NCBI RefSeq assembly: GCF_900496995.4
Contig: NC_044016.1
Coordinates: forward strand, 24,284,932 to 24,348,931
Direction of reading: 5' to 3'
DNA from: Aquila chrysaetos chrysaetos
Lineage: Eukaryota; Chordata; Aves; Accipitriformes; Accipitridae
DNA length: 64,000 nucleotides
Of the stretch, positions 11,755-23,786 are shown piece by piece. Made by a program: the position numbers and the translations under genes. Every line of letters starts with the position of its first letter. The stretch's first letter is position 1. The notes below the pieces were generated by a model. It was given only the letters and a program-made list of their open reading frames with translations, made no database searches and was not told where the DNA came from.

Positions 11755-14209
11755 TTGTGAATTTGTAAAATCTTAACAGTGGCCTGCATAATTTGTACAA
11801 AAACACCTAAACCAAACCTATCTGAGGTAGACAATCTACATTTTGTACATAGCATACACTGGGGAGAAAGATTGAGCATAAAATATCACTGTCAGGTACT
11901 TTATAAATAGTCCTTCGTATCTCAAGTGTTTGCTTGTAATGTACTTAGTAGTAATAAGTTTGGTTCCTGAGGACATATGAAAGACAAAGAAGGAAGGGAT
12001 AATATTCTATATGGTGGATAGATGCTAGAAAAAATGCCATGAAATGAAAATAGCTATGTCTGAGTGTAACCATGATACAGGACCTTGAGAAAGCTGTGTG
12101 GTGCCGTACAGCTCTGACTCTGGAGACACCAAGCAGTTGTTGAAGAGCAATCTTATTACATGGGTATGGCTCTCAATCCCACTCTGTGCAGCCCTATGTA
12201 TGACCAAAGGGAACTTGGAAGAGGTAATAATGACTTTTCCAACACATTTGTTTTCCTGGGGGAGGATGGAAACACTGCCAGGTAGGCTGGTTCTTGTGTG
12301 CCAGTCACATGGAGTCGGGAAACGGCACCCAGCTGGGCACTTGCAGAGACTGTGACCTGTGTTCTTGGGCCGAAACGCTACCCTATTTACCTTGTCCACA
12401 GAAACATTACAACAGTAAACCATGTGGGAATGTAGCCCAGATTTATTGTTCCATTTCAGAGGTTTATGCTCTGGCTCTTTTAGTGGGCTTTCCCCATAAG
12501 AAATTTAACAGATAACTTCAGTCCAAAACCGTGTATTCAAATGTAGATGAGCTAAATGTTTGTGTGCATACATGTGCAATCAATTCACAGCTTATTAAAG
12601 GTAATAATTTCTTGCTTTTTAAATTGTAAACTTCATTAAATCCTGGGTGCGGTTTCTATAAGAACTAGGTGACCAACCACATTAATAGTCTCCGGGGACA
12701 GCTTCAGAGCGCAGCATAGCTGGAGATGTATTTGTGCAGAATATTCCACCCACATCTGCAAATCAAAAACACATTTGCAAAATCTGAAGTGAGAGTAATT
12801 CACTATTTGAAAAACAGGCTAAATCTCTAAGATTATTTATTTGTAACTTGAAATTAAATCTGCTGTAGATGGTATTCATTTAACATGGATGAAATTATTG
12901 ATTTAAATATCAAGGAAAAAAAATCAAGTCAGATAATCTGCTTTATTGCTCTGGAGGAGAGAAAGGTGAAGCTGAATATCATTAAAGTGATTTTCTTTTT
13001 AAAGATGCTTCTAGCCTCCACTTGGTGCTCTCTAAATTTTGTTTGTGGAGAACCACTTTACAGGTGGGACAACAGACCTTAGGCTGCAAAGCAATATGTC
13101 TCTATCTGAGCTGGGGAGCAGCCTGCCCCCGGCATGGGGAGCTTTGGGGGTCCCAGGCTGACGCCCACAGAGGGGGCACATGGCTGGAAGCAGCTCTGCA
13201 GCCACTGTCTTCTTATCCGTCAGCAATTTCTGTAAGGAACACCCATGATTAAAATCTTTTACAGGCCACCCAGAAAGGCACTGTGGGTCACCAGTGACCT
13301 GACTGCAGGGCTGTCTGGTATATAGCACGTGTATTACTTCAGTCATGTTTTTAGAAGCAAACTGTGATTCAGAGGGGCTTTTCTTTTTTGGGTGTTCACT
13401 CTGTCAAAATCAAGACATCATGAGCAAAAGGTGGCACATGAAAACTGTGGTCTTAAAATCAGACAGCAAGAATTGCTTCAAACCAGTTGTGGAAATTCTC
13501 AACCCCACTACTCTGTTTTTCTTCCAGGCACAGGTACTTACTGACCCCAAAGGCAGTGCCAGAAATCACAAGTCCATATTCCTGTGTAATTCTCAAATGT
13601 TTTCCATTGTGAGCTACCTTTTCATTCCAGTGAGAATTATATGACTAAATCCTAAGCAGTTGCATTTCTATCAAAATGTTTTTTGTATCTTTTAAATGTT
13701 GCCAGGTTGGCAAAATCTGTGATTGGTGGGACAAACATACATTTTGAAAAGAATAAACATGTTTTTGGAGAAACAGCATGGTAAATCAGGCTTCTCTACA
13801 GTGTGTTCTATAGCACAATCACTCACTTCATGTTTCTGTAGGATTTCCAGGAATTTAAAACCAAATTTAATTTTAGTTTGGCACCAATGAACTCCAGTAC
13901 CAGACATCATACAAGCAGTGATCATGAAAACAAATGAAGCTCTATGGTTAAATGGAGACTGAGTAATAAATTCAAGCTATACATATGCATTTCCTTGGGT
14001 AGGTGCCTAAGATATATTAATGGGTGATTGTTAAAATCAGGGAGTCTGCAAACTTCTCTGATCTTCAAAATGAAAACAACAACAAAATCCATCAGAAAAC
14101 AAAAAAATAAGGTAACTCATACATTGAGGAAGGGAAAGGGATAAGCAGTACATTGTTTGTGAATTTCCAGTGCAAATAGGTCAGCTTTTCTTTCTCTCAC
14201 AGCCCTCCC
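11755..14209. other. Non-coding DNA, nothing recognised
   Basis: Contains overlapping ORFs at 12025-12423 (minus, 132 codons) and 12098-12515 (plus), and a GC-richer patch at 13080-13340. None has a recognisable domain. A minus-strand GTGAGTG donor-like word lies near 13830 inside a 77-codon ORF, without a matching acceptor. Confidence 0.5.
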
Positions 14210-15130
14210 TTCTCCCTTTCACTTCTGAGTGACTTGAAAGGCCTGTTTACGACCACTGCATTGATTTCCTTTCCTCTGACTCATTGCAATCTGGCTCCAG
14301 TCGTCCCCATTCAAACTAATTCACCAAGGTCTCAAATGACCTCTTTCTGGCTAACAGGGGAATCTCTGTGTCCTCTTTGACCTTCCTGTCTAATCTGATA
14401 CCCTTGATCACTCTTTTCTTGCTTGGCTTTTGTGGCAGTACCCCCTTGTGGCTCTCTGTCTACCTTCTTTATTGCTCTTTCAGCATCTTTTAGAGTTGCT
14501 CCTTCTCCCTTCTCCATGGGACTCTCTCAAAGCCCATTACAGACTCCTGTTTTCTCATTGTACACTTTTTTTCCTCTTGTTTTCAGCTATTATTCCCAGT
14601 GTGAATATTTTCACCTCCCTGTCCTGTCTGTTTCTGTTCCTTTCTGTGAGATGAATCGACAGTTTTGTGTATTTAGGATGATTCCTTGTCACCCAAAGCT
14701 AGAAAGATCACAGGTAATTCTTTAATTTGAACCTGCCACTCTTCCTCCTCTGCCCACTGCTCTTGACAGCTTCACCATTCCCCTTCAGCTCTCAAACTTG
14801 GGGTCAGTTTTGACATTCCCTTGCATGTTCTTATGTGCTTAGATAATCATGGCAGACTCGCTGCAAGGCCTGTGGGAATTAGGGGGATCTTTCTGGTAAG
14901 GTCACAAAAGTTTAGGCAAAGCTTTAAATAGCATCTTTTTTCCCCCTCATCTTTAAAAAACCCTACCCTGCATTTCTTTTCCAAGATCCATACCTTTGCC
15001 ACCTGTGTGGCAGTTTTTTCTTCTCTGGATGATGCTCTTCAAGTATCTAATACTTCTCAAGAGCATCTCTCTGATATTCCCTTATCAGTGCTCTCCTTCA
15101 GGGTTGCTCAGGGTTATGCCCTGCCTGCTG
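14210..15130 (+). mobile_element. Decayed L2-like LINE, reverse transcriptase region
   Basis: The plus strand resembles the reverse-transcriptase part of L2-type LINEs. In order it shows a CACTGCATTGATTTCC-type block, CTCATTGCAATCTGGCT, a CACCAAGGTCTCAAATGACCT block, then GACCTTCCTGTC and TTGATCACTCT, which correspond in the family to the QSGFRP, T-ALxxVxNDLLL and LDLSxAFDTVDHSLL motifs. Further on, GGGGTCAGTTTTGACATTCC matches the LGV-FDS region. Stop codons and small indels break every frame, so the copy is dead and old. The pyrimidine-rich plus strand is typical of this family. Similarity may extend to about 15450, but I am less sure of that part. L2-type copies are ancient in birds. Confidence 0.7.
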
Positions 15131-16055
15131 ATGGACCAGTTGTTCAACCACTGTACTGCCATGGATTTGACAGTTCAAATCAGTTAAGGTAAATTTCTGG
15201 TTCTGGTCATCCTCTGAAACCCGAGATTACATTTTTCTGTGCCTTTTGCCCTGTCAGAAGTTGTGAGCTGGACGTCCTGTCAGTGTCTTTCACAGCTTGG
15301 TCTGGTGTCACAGAATGCCAGTTGTTGTATTCCCTTTCACACAGAAACTCTCTAAACCCCCTCTTCTCTCATCAGACAAATAGTTACCAGGGAGGAAGCA
15401 AGTCTCCAAAAGAGTCGTCTTCTGCGGACTTCACTATAAGCTTTTTGGACCAGACAACTTTATATAGCAGATAGATAATCATACAAAATAGGGATGGCTC
15501 TGAGCTCTGCAGTTCAGGTTTTAATCTAGCTGCAGACCTAACAATCCTTGAATTCAGAGGTGGTTTTAATGATCTGGATCTCCCTGAAGTGAGTGGTCAA
15601 GTATTTAAGATAGTGACTCCTGTCCCAAAGTGGTATAAGTATTTGTTATCCTTTCTATACACAAGTTAATACCTTCAATTAAAATAAATACTGTATGTGA
15701 AAATTTTAGCACATCCCAGAGCTAAAAACTATATCTTTCAAAAAGGTGCCTGTTGGGATTTTTGTGTCCAATTTTTGAGCAATTAAAGACTCTACACTAA
15801 TTTTTACTTTGAAGTACCTGAAAAAGACTTCCAAGACAAATGCTCCTCAGAGACTTTTGGCTTGCACTTACAGCACTGGAAAGCAAAGCAAAGAGTCTTC
15901 CTTCTAACAGCTGGGTGCAAATAAATCACTGGATATTTAAAAGATCAGCCCTTAGGATCAATATAATTAGTACCTTTCTGTAACAGAATTCACTTCATGG
16001 TGACTTTCCCTCTTGTAGACATACATCCACTTTTTTGCCTATGGTTACCCACACC
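15131..16055. other. Non-coding DNA, possible LINE continuation
   Basis: The first 300 bases may continue the L2-like element's 3' part, since a CTCTAAACCCC word and a TAGTTACCAGG word near 15350-15390 fit its 3' region only loosely. The rest is AT-rich with no gene recognised. Confidence 0.4.
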
Positions 16056-16212
16056 TTAGCAATTTTTGTTTCTAAAAGGTGCCCACTGAATTCCCATGGA
16101 GAAATTCATCAGCTGAACTATGATCTCATTTTCCTTGGCATGCCACAGCACCAGACGCATCGTGTTTTCATTGCTGCAACGTAACTCCCCAAAGTACAGC
16201 AGCTGGGAGATG
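16056..16212 (-). CDS. Candidate exon C, unassigned protein (possible C-terminus)
   Basis: On the minus strand a strong acceptor (TTTTTCCTGGCAG) precedes an open frame of about 51 codons ending in TAA at 16056-16058. The conceptual peptide begins ISQLLYFGEL and ends FRNKNC; it is leucine-rich and looks helical. The ORF is also open for about 17 codons above the acceptor, so the true 5' limit is uncertain. No AATAAA or ATTAAA follows within about 250 bp, so this is either not the true last exon or belongs to a broken gene; a GTGTGG donor-like word overlaps the stop. It lies below candidate exon B on the same strand. I do not recognise the protein. Confidence 0.35.
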
Positions 16213-16354
16213 CTGCCAGGAAAAATGTGACAACCATAGTATAATTTATCAAAAGCCAGCAGTGACATGAGTATTGAAATATATCACCTAGGTTAACTGA
16301 TACCTTACAGCCCTGTTCTAAGGGAAACTCCTTTTTATATGAATCATGTTAGTC

Positions 16355-16369
16355 TTTTTTTTTTTTTTT
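16355..16369 (+). repeat. poly-T homopolymer (15 T)
   Basis: Simple mononucleotide tract between candidate exons B and C on the minus strand, where it reads as poly-A. Confidence 0.85.
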
Positions 16370-16944
16370 GGTTGTAATTTGCTCTAAATTTTGGTAAAGT
16401 TTGACAGTTTCCAGAAACATGTATGTATATGCAAGAGGCAAAAGAAAAAGAAACCAATGGATGAAATTGGTCACAGCTCACAGATGCTGTGATGAGATTT
16501 TCCCAAGATAGAGACATATTTGTATTAAAGAGTTCAGTGACATACACTGAAAGACCCAATATATGCTAAGCAGTGCGTTGTTCAAACCAGAAATGATTTA
16601 TTGTTTTGGGCTTGAGTTAACAAAAATCAGCAATTAACAAGCAAAGAGAAAGAATTCAATTCATAAGAGGAAACCAATAACAATCTCATATATTATACCT
16701 ATATGAAAAAATGAAAAAAAGAGACACACATTCAAAAATTTCCTAAGCAATGATATTGCATATATTTAAGGTTGGACATACACATTAGTATTTGCAGGAA
16801 TAGAGCCCCGGTCTCTTAGAAGTAAACTCTAGTATCAAAAAAAAAAGGGCAGGGGGGTGAATCTGCAAATGCATGCAGGTATCTAGATGACGATGACAAT
16901 AGGAAAAAACAAGAAGTAGGTTTTAATCTTCATTTGTCATTATT

Positions 16945-17382
16945 CTAAATTTTACTTCTTGCCTTCATCTTTTCTAGCATATATAGATAGAAAATTAGAT
17001 ACACCCTCCTAGGAAATTGGGAAGGATATAGTATTGACATCATTGCTCTCAAACACACCCTTCCAGGAGGTAAGTGCAGTATAGGAGTGCTCTCAGGGTT
17101 GCAACATATAACAGAAGTTGCTGGGGTCGCTGGGATATTGCTTCCCACTTTCTTGTCAGCCTGCAAGCTGAGGCTTGTGATGGTCTTCCTGTCCTCCAGC
17201 TTAGTAGCCACAATCAATTCACAGGGAACAAGTAGGCACAAGTAAGAAAGCATCAGCTGAAAGCAGCTGTGGCAATTAGCTGGCATCCTGTCCGCTGCCT
17301 TTTGCACACTGGACAAAAGCAGAATGGCTTCCCAGCGAAGATCAGATAAAATAGCATTAGGTTGCAATTGCTTCAAAAGGCA
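16945..17382 (-). CDS. Candidate exon B, unassigned helical protein
   Basis: The minus strand carries a textbook acceptor at the upper end: a run of about 20 pyrimidines ending CCCTAG, with the exon starting at 17382. The frame then stays open for 145 codons to a TAG at 16945. The first part (CLLKQLQPNAILSDLRWEAI, then LLLSSVQKAADRMP) is amphipathic and resembles HEAT- or ARM-type helices, which is an inference from composition only. The true 3' end is probably earlier than the stop; one GT donor candidate lies just after base 17059 (AAGG|GTGTGT), another near 16955. The start phase is 0 and matches the donor of exon A across a 96-bp intron. The family is not recognised; a decayed gene copy is possible. 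Confidence 0.45.
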   Translation of the reverse strand, partial: CLLKQLQPNAILSDLRWEAILLLSSVQKAADRMPANCHSCFQLMLSYLCLLVPCELIVATKLEDRKTITSLSLQADKKVGSNIPATPATSVICCNPESTPILHLPPGRVCLRAMMSILYPSQFPRRVYLIFYLYMLEKMKARSKI

Positions 17383-17478
17383 CTAGGGAAAAGAAAAAAA
17401 AAAAACAACGGAGTTACTATGCTCTATGGTATAGTCTATTGAACACATTTCTTTTTGAATCAGTGACCCAATTTATAC

Positions 17479-17655
17479 CTCATGTGTTCTCCTGGATATC
17501 TCTAGGTTTTGCTTACACAAACGCCACAGCTCTTTCACTATATATGAACAAAAATCATTCATGACAGCATCATAACTTTCAAGACTGATCAATATAGTCG
17601 TGCAGAAAATCACTTCATTGAATAGGTCTCTCTGGCTAAGGACATTGACATCTGT
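17479..17655 (-). CDS. Candidate exon A, unassigned helical protein
   Basis: A 177-nt (59-codon) open block on the minus strand, phase 0 at both ends. It ends in ACACATGAG|GTATAA, a good donor, and the next exon's acceptor lies 96 bp further on, a normal size for a short avian intron. The peptide starts TDVNVLSQRDLFNEVIF and ends ISRRTHE; hydrophobic spacing suggests packed helices. The acceptor (GGATCAG|A) has a poor pyrimidine tract and an in-frame TGA lies a few codons upstream, which is the weak point. No domain name can be given. Confidence 0.42.
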
Positions 17656-20600
17656 CTGATCCACAGCATGGTCTCATCTCTGCTGTCTCCAGTATCTGCC
17701 TTTGAATATGTTCATACAGAGAAAGCTCCCACACTTGCCTTCAGAGCCCTGAAGCATGCAAAGCATCCAGGGCACCTGAAGGATGGGCTGATTCTGAATG
17801 ATCTTGACCTTAGCCCTGCAGCCATGAGAGCCAGTGGGAGTTACCAACTAACAAAGGAGATGGGAATGAACTGAATATCTCATATTTTGTCCTCACTCTG
17901 GGAAGTGGTAATGCAAAACAGTGGCAGCTCCTGGGTAAGAATCTGCAAAGATGAAGATTCAGTATTCATGATCTCAAACTCTCCCTGCTTATGGTTTCTG
18001 CATCTCTCTGTCCTTCTGTGCATTTTATTAGCCCTTCTGGGCTGCCAGCAGTTTCTAGCAAGGATGAGGAGACAAGGAGGCCAGGTTCCTCAGAGAAAGT
18101 GCTAAATGGGTACATATATATAGTTGCCCAGCTTAGGAGATTGCTGGGTTAACAGCAAGTGGCTGGAAGGAGTGGAGACTGGTGAAGGAGAGAGGGAAGA
18201 GGAAAGGAAAAACCTTCTGAGGGATGACTTGTTACAACCCTGCCTATCTTTCTCCTGAATCTTCACCTTGCACACAGGAAGAGGGTAAAGGATTAAGTCT
18301 GTATGAGATGTTAAACTGAGAGTTGTTGTAAATACAGAAATAAATAAGAAAAGTGAGAAAACTGTTTTTCTCTACTGAACTTGCAACCTTTGAGCTTTTC
18401 TGTAAGTTGCAACTGAATAATAGTTACTGTGGAACAGCCTTGCATAATAATATCCAGCAGGAGCTAAAGCATCATGATAAAATCACCATTATTATTCATA
18501 GAGCTGTCATGAACAGTCTGCTTACTCTACACAATTCACCAAAGAAATACTGGTTTGCCATAGATTGAACTGTGCATTTTAAAACAGCAAAGTGCCATTC
18601 AGTGCCCTGCCCTTTCAACCATGCCGTAGGTACACGCATAGCAGGGGACACTCAAATTATACTGTTTTGAAAGGCAGTTGAGAGAGCCAGAGAGACCAAT
18701 GGCATTACAGTTTTTGCAAGACTGTACTTTTTCCCACACTGAAAAGCATCACTAGATGTGTTTGTGTCCACTGAGCATGCAATCATTGCTCTGGAATCAC
18801 TTTTTGATATTCAGCCTCATTAGAAAGAGACAGGAATTTCCTGACAAACCATTTTTTCATTGCAAAAATGCAGATTCATTGAAGCCATTTGCAAGAATGG
18901 GCCACGTTAGATGGATCTTTCATTTGGAAAGATGCGACCTCGGCAGGGTTGCACAACAGGGGTCTGCCCCAGGGGATGTGCTAGTCCCTTGTGGGGAGAG
19001 TATGGGAGCCCTGTTGAAACCCAGGTGCCCCCAGCAGACTAAAACCCACAACCTCTCCCTGCACCAACTGGTAGGCTGCTCTGTGGAGACTATTCCTGTT
19101 CCATTCCTGCATAGCTGAAGAAAGAGCTGTGTGTGGTAATGTAGCCATTCTAATTTGCCTTCTGTTGCAAAAGGGATTATACTGACTCAGTAGTCAGGGA
19201 GTCTCTGCACCACTGAAATGAGGATTGGCTTCGTGTTGTAAATTATGCTGTGGGTCAGAAACCTGGTATGTTAGAAGTGACTGATTGCACCATTATCCTC
19301 ACTGGAAGCTGGATTTCCTCAGAGTAAATAAATGGGGAATTCATACAAGAGAATTAAGGAAAGAAGGATGGAAAACTTTTTACATCAAGGATTTACGTTC
19401 AATATTAGTAATACATAGAGTCAGAAACATGACCCACAACTCTTACACAAAAAAAGCAAAGGTGTTGTCCATGGGCTATCCTCTTCATGTTAATTTTGGA
19501 AACCCTAAAGACAACCATCTGTCTGCATAGCTTAAACCAACCAGCAGAGACCAAAGGCCAATCAAACTACACCAAGGGCCAGAAGTTCAAGCAATAGTAG
19601 AGCAGGCTGGTGAGTTACTAGTTACACAAAAATAGTTCCACGTACTGTGAAATGAGCTTGAAAAATGTGCAACTGTATGGAAATATTCAGGGAAAAAAAA
19701 AATTAACTTTGCTGGAGAGCCCTTCGAGACAAATGTGTGTCACCACCCTCCCATGGTTTTTGCCGCAGTGTACCAAGCCAGGCAGAAACTGGAGTTTGGG
19801 GCCAGCAGCGCAGTTGCTCTTGAAGCAGAAACCAGTGGCAGGAGCAGCACCTTTCTGCAGCAAATGCTGTTCATTCCCAGGTGGGGTACCTGCACCCCAC
19901 ATTCCTGGATGGCCACAGAGCTGAAGATTTAAGGTCCCCTGTTTCCTGCGCAGAACAGCTGTCCTGAGTACTTCTCTCCTTGATTCAGTCTCTCAGTCTC
20001 TCTTATTTTATATACAAACCCTCTGCTTTCTCTTCTGTACAGCAAAGTCATGTCAGTTGAACACTCGGGAATTCACCCTTCCATTGTACAAGCATTTTTT
20101 TAATACATAATGTACTTTTTTCTGTGTGTTTGCAAATTAACTATTTTGATAGGCTAAACTTGTCATTCAGAATACCAATTTCTGTACACTGCTTACCTAT
20201 ACCCAAATATATTTCTTACACCACCACCCCCCCCCCCCAGTTTTAGTATCATTGCAAGCTGATTCCAGTGAACATAATTATTTCCATGCCCTCAAGATAA
20301 GGGTCTCATTACACTAATTAATTTACATGTATAGTGTGAAATGAAGAGTTTTCAAAAGCAAGATGGGAAATGTGAGGAAAAAAGAATTGTTATATCCATT
20401 TTATAGAAAAGCACAACTACAGAGGGTATAGCTACAAAGCTTTTGGTAGCTTCATACCCATTTAGACTGAAATCCAAATAACCCAGAGCCAGCTGTGTCC
20501 GTATTGCCTGTAGGAATCAAGTTGGACTCTAAGCTACCACACTGCTTCTGTGTTTTTCTCCATGAAAAACCAGCTGGTTTGCTCCAAACTAGTCAGAACA

Positions 20601-22638
20601 TGAGTCATCTGAAGACATATGACTGACTGGGGATCCTGGAGTCATATGTGGAACTACAACTGTGACAATATGATTGCAAATGGAGACCAATTAACTTGCA
20701 GACATATTCTTCAACTGCAAAACTCATGGACATTTTGAGTCTGTATTCAAAATAAATACACTTGCATGGACTTGGTAAACAATAGATCAGCTTCACTCAG
20801 CCTTAATATACACATAAAATGCACTCGGTTACTCTCTTATTGTTGATGAATTTAAAAACTACGCAGAATATGCTAAAATACTGAAAACCTTCCCTCTGAG
20901 TCTTCGTAAGTCATACTTTCTGAATCATATCAATGATACTTCACAGTAAATATTTGTACAACTACACACACAAAGAAAACTATATACTAGTAAGTGAAAG
21001 CTAGTGCAGTACTAAAAAACGAGCCAAGAAAAACAACACATGAACAATAGTAGCTGAGAGACTGGAGAGGAGACAATATGATAGATACTGATGCTTATGA
21101 GTGTTTTCAACTAACGCTGACTGGGTCTGACAATGCAACCATCCTGTAAACAGTGCAACTAATTATAGTATATTTCCAAGGGTCTTTCCCAAGGAACTAG
21201 ATGTCCTTGAAACATATGAAGAAAGAAATAAAATACATGGGTGAGCACAATAAGAAAGCTGGCAGCATAAGGAGCTACATATTCCGTACAGTGGGTGTCA
21301 ACAAAACAATACTTAGGATTTCAGCTGTGCAATTGTGACAAAAGCTGTGGTAAAAAATATTGCTGCCTTGTGCCCATCTGGGAAGAGAATGCTAAGGCAC
21401 TAGCCAGGGTCTGGGGAGGGGGTGGTGAACGCTGCAGCCTGTCTGCACAGCAGGCAGTAGGGAAGGATGGGAGACCTGCCTGCCTCCGACATCATCTGCG
21501 GACAGCGGGAGAAAAGAGGAAGGATCCTCCTGCCGTATCATGCATGAAAAAGGAAGGGTGGATCTTGTTCTTAAGTATTTTGTGGCTAAAGCTAGGGAGT
21601 GCTTCTCACCAACTCTCCTTTCATTTTGCAGCTCCTCCACAGGCTGATATTTAAAGGTGTTTAAATATGTAACTTAGCTCCTAAATACCCAGACCTCTTT
21701 TGTGTCTTCCATTCTTCACCTATAAAACAAAGATGATGATAATAATGGTTTTTGCCATCTTCTGCCTATCTTGTCCATACAGATTATAGCACTTCGAAAA
21801 GATCCTGCCTCTTATCAGGTGTTTAGAGAGAAAAGAATATGATGGATTCCCAGTCTTGTCTAGGAGCTACAGACATTGTTGTGACAGAAGTAATAACAAA
21901 GCTAAGGGGAAGGAAAACAGGACATTTACAAGAGAACAGTTTAATCAGAAATAAGAAAGGTTAGGGCCTGACTGTAAAAAAACCTCACTTATATAAAAAA
22001 TTTCCGACCTAGAATATTAAAAAAAGATGGAAAGTGAGTGGAAGCTGTTTCCTATATAAACTAGTTTGGCTAACAAAAGGATGGAGAAAAATGTCAGATA
22101 ACACATGTTAAAAATGAAGAAAAATAGAAAGAGATACAACAAATGGTTAGCCCACTGCAAGGATTTTAAAGAGAACACTTTACTCACAGAATTAATGCAC
22201 AAGAAGTAACTTGTGCAAAGATGCACATTCAGCAGGTTTTCTCTTTTATTTTACTCACTGTTTGGTCAGTTGAAGGCCTGGAGGCAATAAATTCCACTTG
22301 TACAGAATTCAACAGTGATAAATAGTTTGGAAATCACTGAAGCCCTAGTTGTGCTTGAGGCATTTGCATTTAGATGTTTCAAGTTTACAGCACAGTCTGT
22401 TTGTTCTGTGCTGGAGAGAGGGCGATGATACCACGAGGAGGTTTTCTATGAAAGTAGGTGAAAGCTGTTTCCCTGAGAATTATGCATCCATCAGTACTGT
22501 TATTAATCCCTATTGCATCTTCCTCATTATCATATTTTTCAATTTATAACATCATACAGAATAATATGATGTAAGACAACCTGCTAATAAATTTGCTATG
22601 CATCCATCTTCATACAATACCTATGAAAATGTGGAGGC
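17656..22638. other. Non-coding DNA, nothing firmly recognised
   Basis: If the 16-17.7 kb exons are real, further 5' exons of that minus-strand gene should lie here, but none was found with matching phase and splice sites. ORFs at 18756-19118, 19652-19932 and 21295-21654 are in locally GC-richer DNA and carry no known motif. A poly-C run is listed separately. Confidence 0.45.
20227..20238 (+). repeat. poly-C run (12 C)
   Basis: Third C run on the plus strand, preceded by CACCAC. It is shorter than the runs at 1.9 and 5.6 kb. Confidence 0.85.
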
Positions 22639-22658
22639 TTTTTTTTTTTTTTTTTTTT
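22639..22658 (+). repeat. poly-T homopolymer (20 T)
   Basis: The longest T tract in the window. It could be the reverse-complemented tail of a minus-strand retroinsert, but no body or target duplication was identified. Confidence 0.9.
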
Positions 22659-23609
22659 GTGGGATTGATTGCAAAGAGGGCTTTGTGAATGAAATTCTTT
22701 TTGAAATTAGGAAGTGCCTTAAATTGAACATATATTTTCAGATTCAGATAGGGTACTTGGAAGTTATATGTAAAATATATGCCATAGAAAATAAGTGGTA
22801 TGACTAATGTAATAAACCATGAAAATAAAACATAAACAATTTGTATATTTACCAGGTAACTGGTAATACATTATAGCATTGCAGTTTAGAGTTTGTATAT
22901 TAGCTTCCATGCCACAGCAACAGTTACAACAAGGGATAAAATGATAAACAGTAAACTGTTGGCTACTAGTCTTTATTTCCTCTAATTTCCTATTTTGTTG
23001 TAGCCAGATTTTAAAAGTATCTAATTTGTTAGAAATCTGTCTCCTTTTAAAGAATGATTGTTGCACTGGTTGGGAACCAATAGGTGGTAGCAAGGCAGGC
23101 AGCCTTGTAAATTAATAATATGGAAATAAGTGTGTAAGGGGGAAGTGGGAGCTGTTCCTAAATGTAGATTGCTTAACTATTTTCTTTCACCTTCAAATGT
23201 TAGCAATGCTGGGGTCTGAAGAAAGAACTAACAATTTGGCAAGGTGATCATCCAGCAACAGAAGAGATCCCATGAATATGGCCCATAATATAACTTGGTT
23301 TTCCTTTTATTTTTTTTTAAGCCAAGAACTTTCACTTATGTTAAAAATAAGTTAAGGTTGTCAAGCCAAGTACTGAGAGGTTAGGAAATGAAAATGAATG
23401 AAATTTTAATTCTTCCTGCTTGTGCATATGAATTATGACTAGTCTTTAATGTGACTGGAAGAGCTAGTCAGCTGTTTTTCAGCTCACTAATATGGGCTGA
23501 GAATTCAGATATGACAACAAAAGCTATCGAAAAGATGATCAGGAAGTCAGTATTAAAAGACCTGTTCACTCAGCAATGCTGGGGAATTGTGCAAAGGTTT
23601 TTTCACTTT

Positions 23610-23641
23610 TTTTTGTTTCACTTTTTATAGTGAAACAAAAA
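23610..23641. repeat. Perfect 13-bp hairpin
   Basis: Arms TTTTTGTTTCACT and AGTGAAACAAAAA are exact reverse complements separated by a six-base loop. The total of 32 bp is too short for a canonical microRNA precursor. It may be a nucleation site for cruciform extrusion or a relic of a small palindromic insertion. Confidence 0.85.
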
Positions 23642-23771
23642 TTAAAAGTCAAACAAATATATCATTTAAGGACTCCTGCAACACTTAAAGAAGTGGGAGT
23701 GTTTGGAATATTTCAACAAGAGTTGGATCAGGATAAGCAAAGCTGAATGAGGCACCAATCACGTAAAAATT

Positions 23772-23786
23772 AAAAAAAAAAAAAAA
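23772..23786 (+). repeat. poly-A homopolymer (15 A) with G-rich flank
   Basis: Fifteen A followed by GGGGGATGGGGTGGGG. No retrotransposed body was recognised upstream, so this is listed as simple sequence only. Confidence 0.8.

Noticed and set aside
12025..12423. 132-codon minus ORF overlapping plus-strand ORFs
   Set aside because: No recognisable motif, no splice sites in phase, and comparable frames on the other strand.
21295..21654. 119-codon plus ORF in a GC-richer patch
   Set aside because: No domain or transcript signals; overlaps an equally open minus frame.
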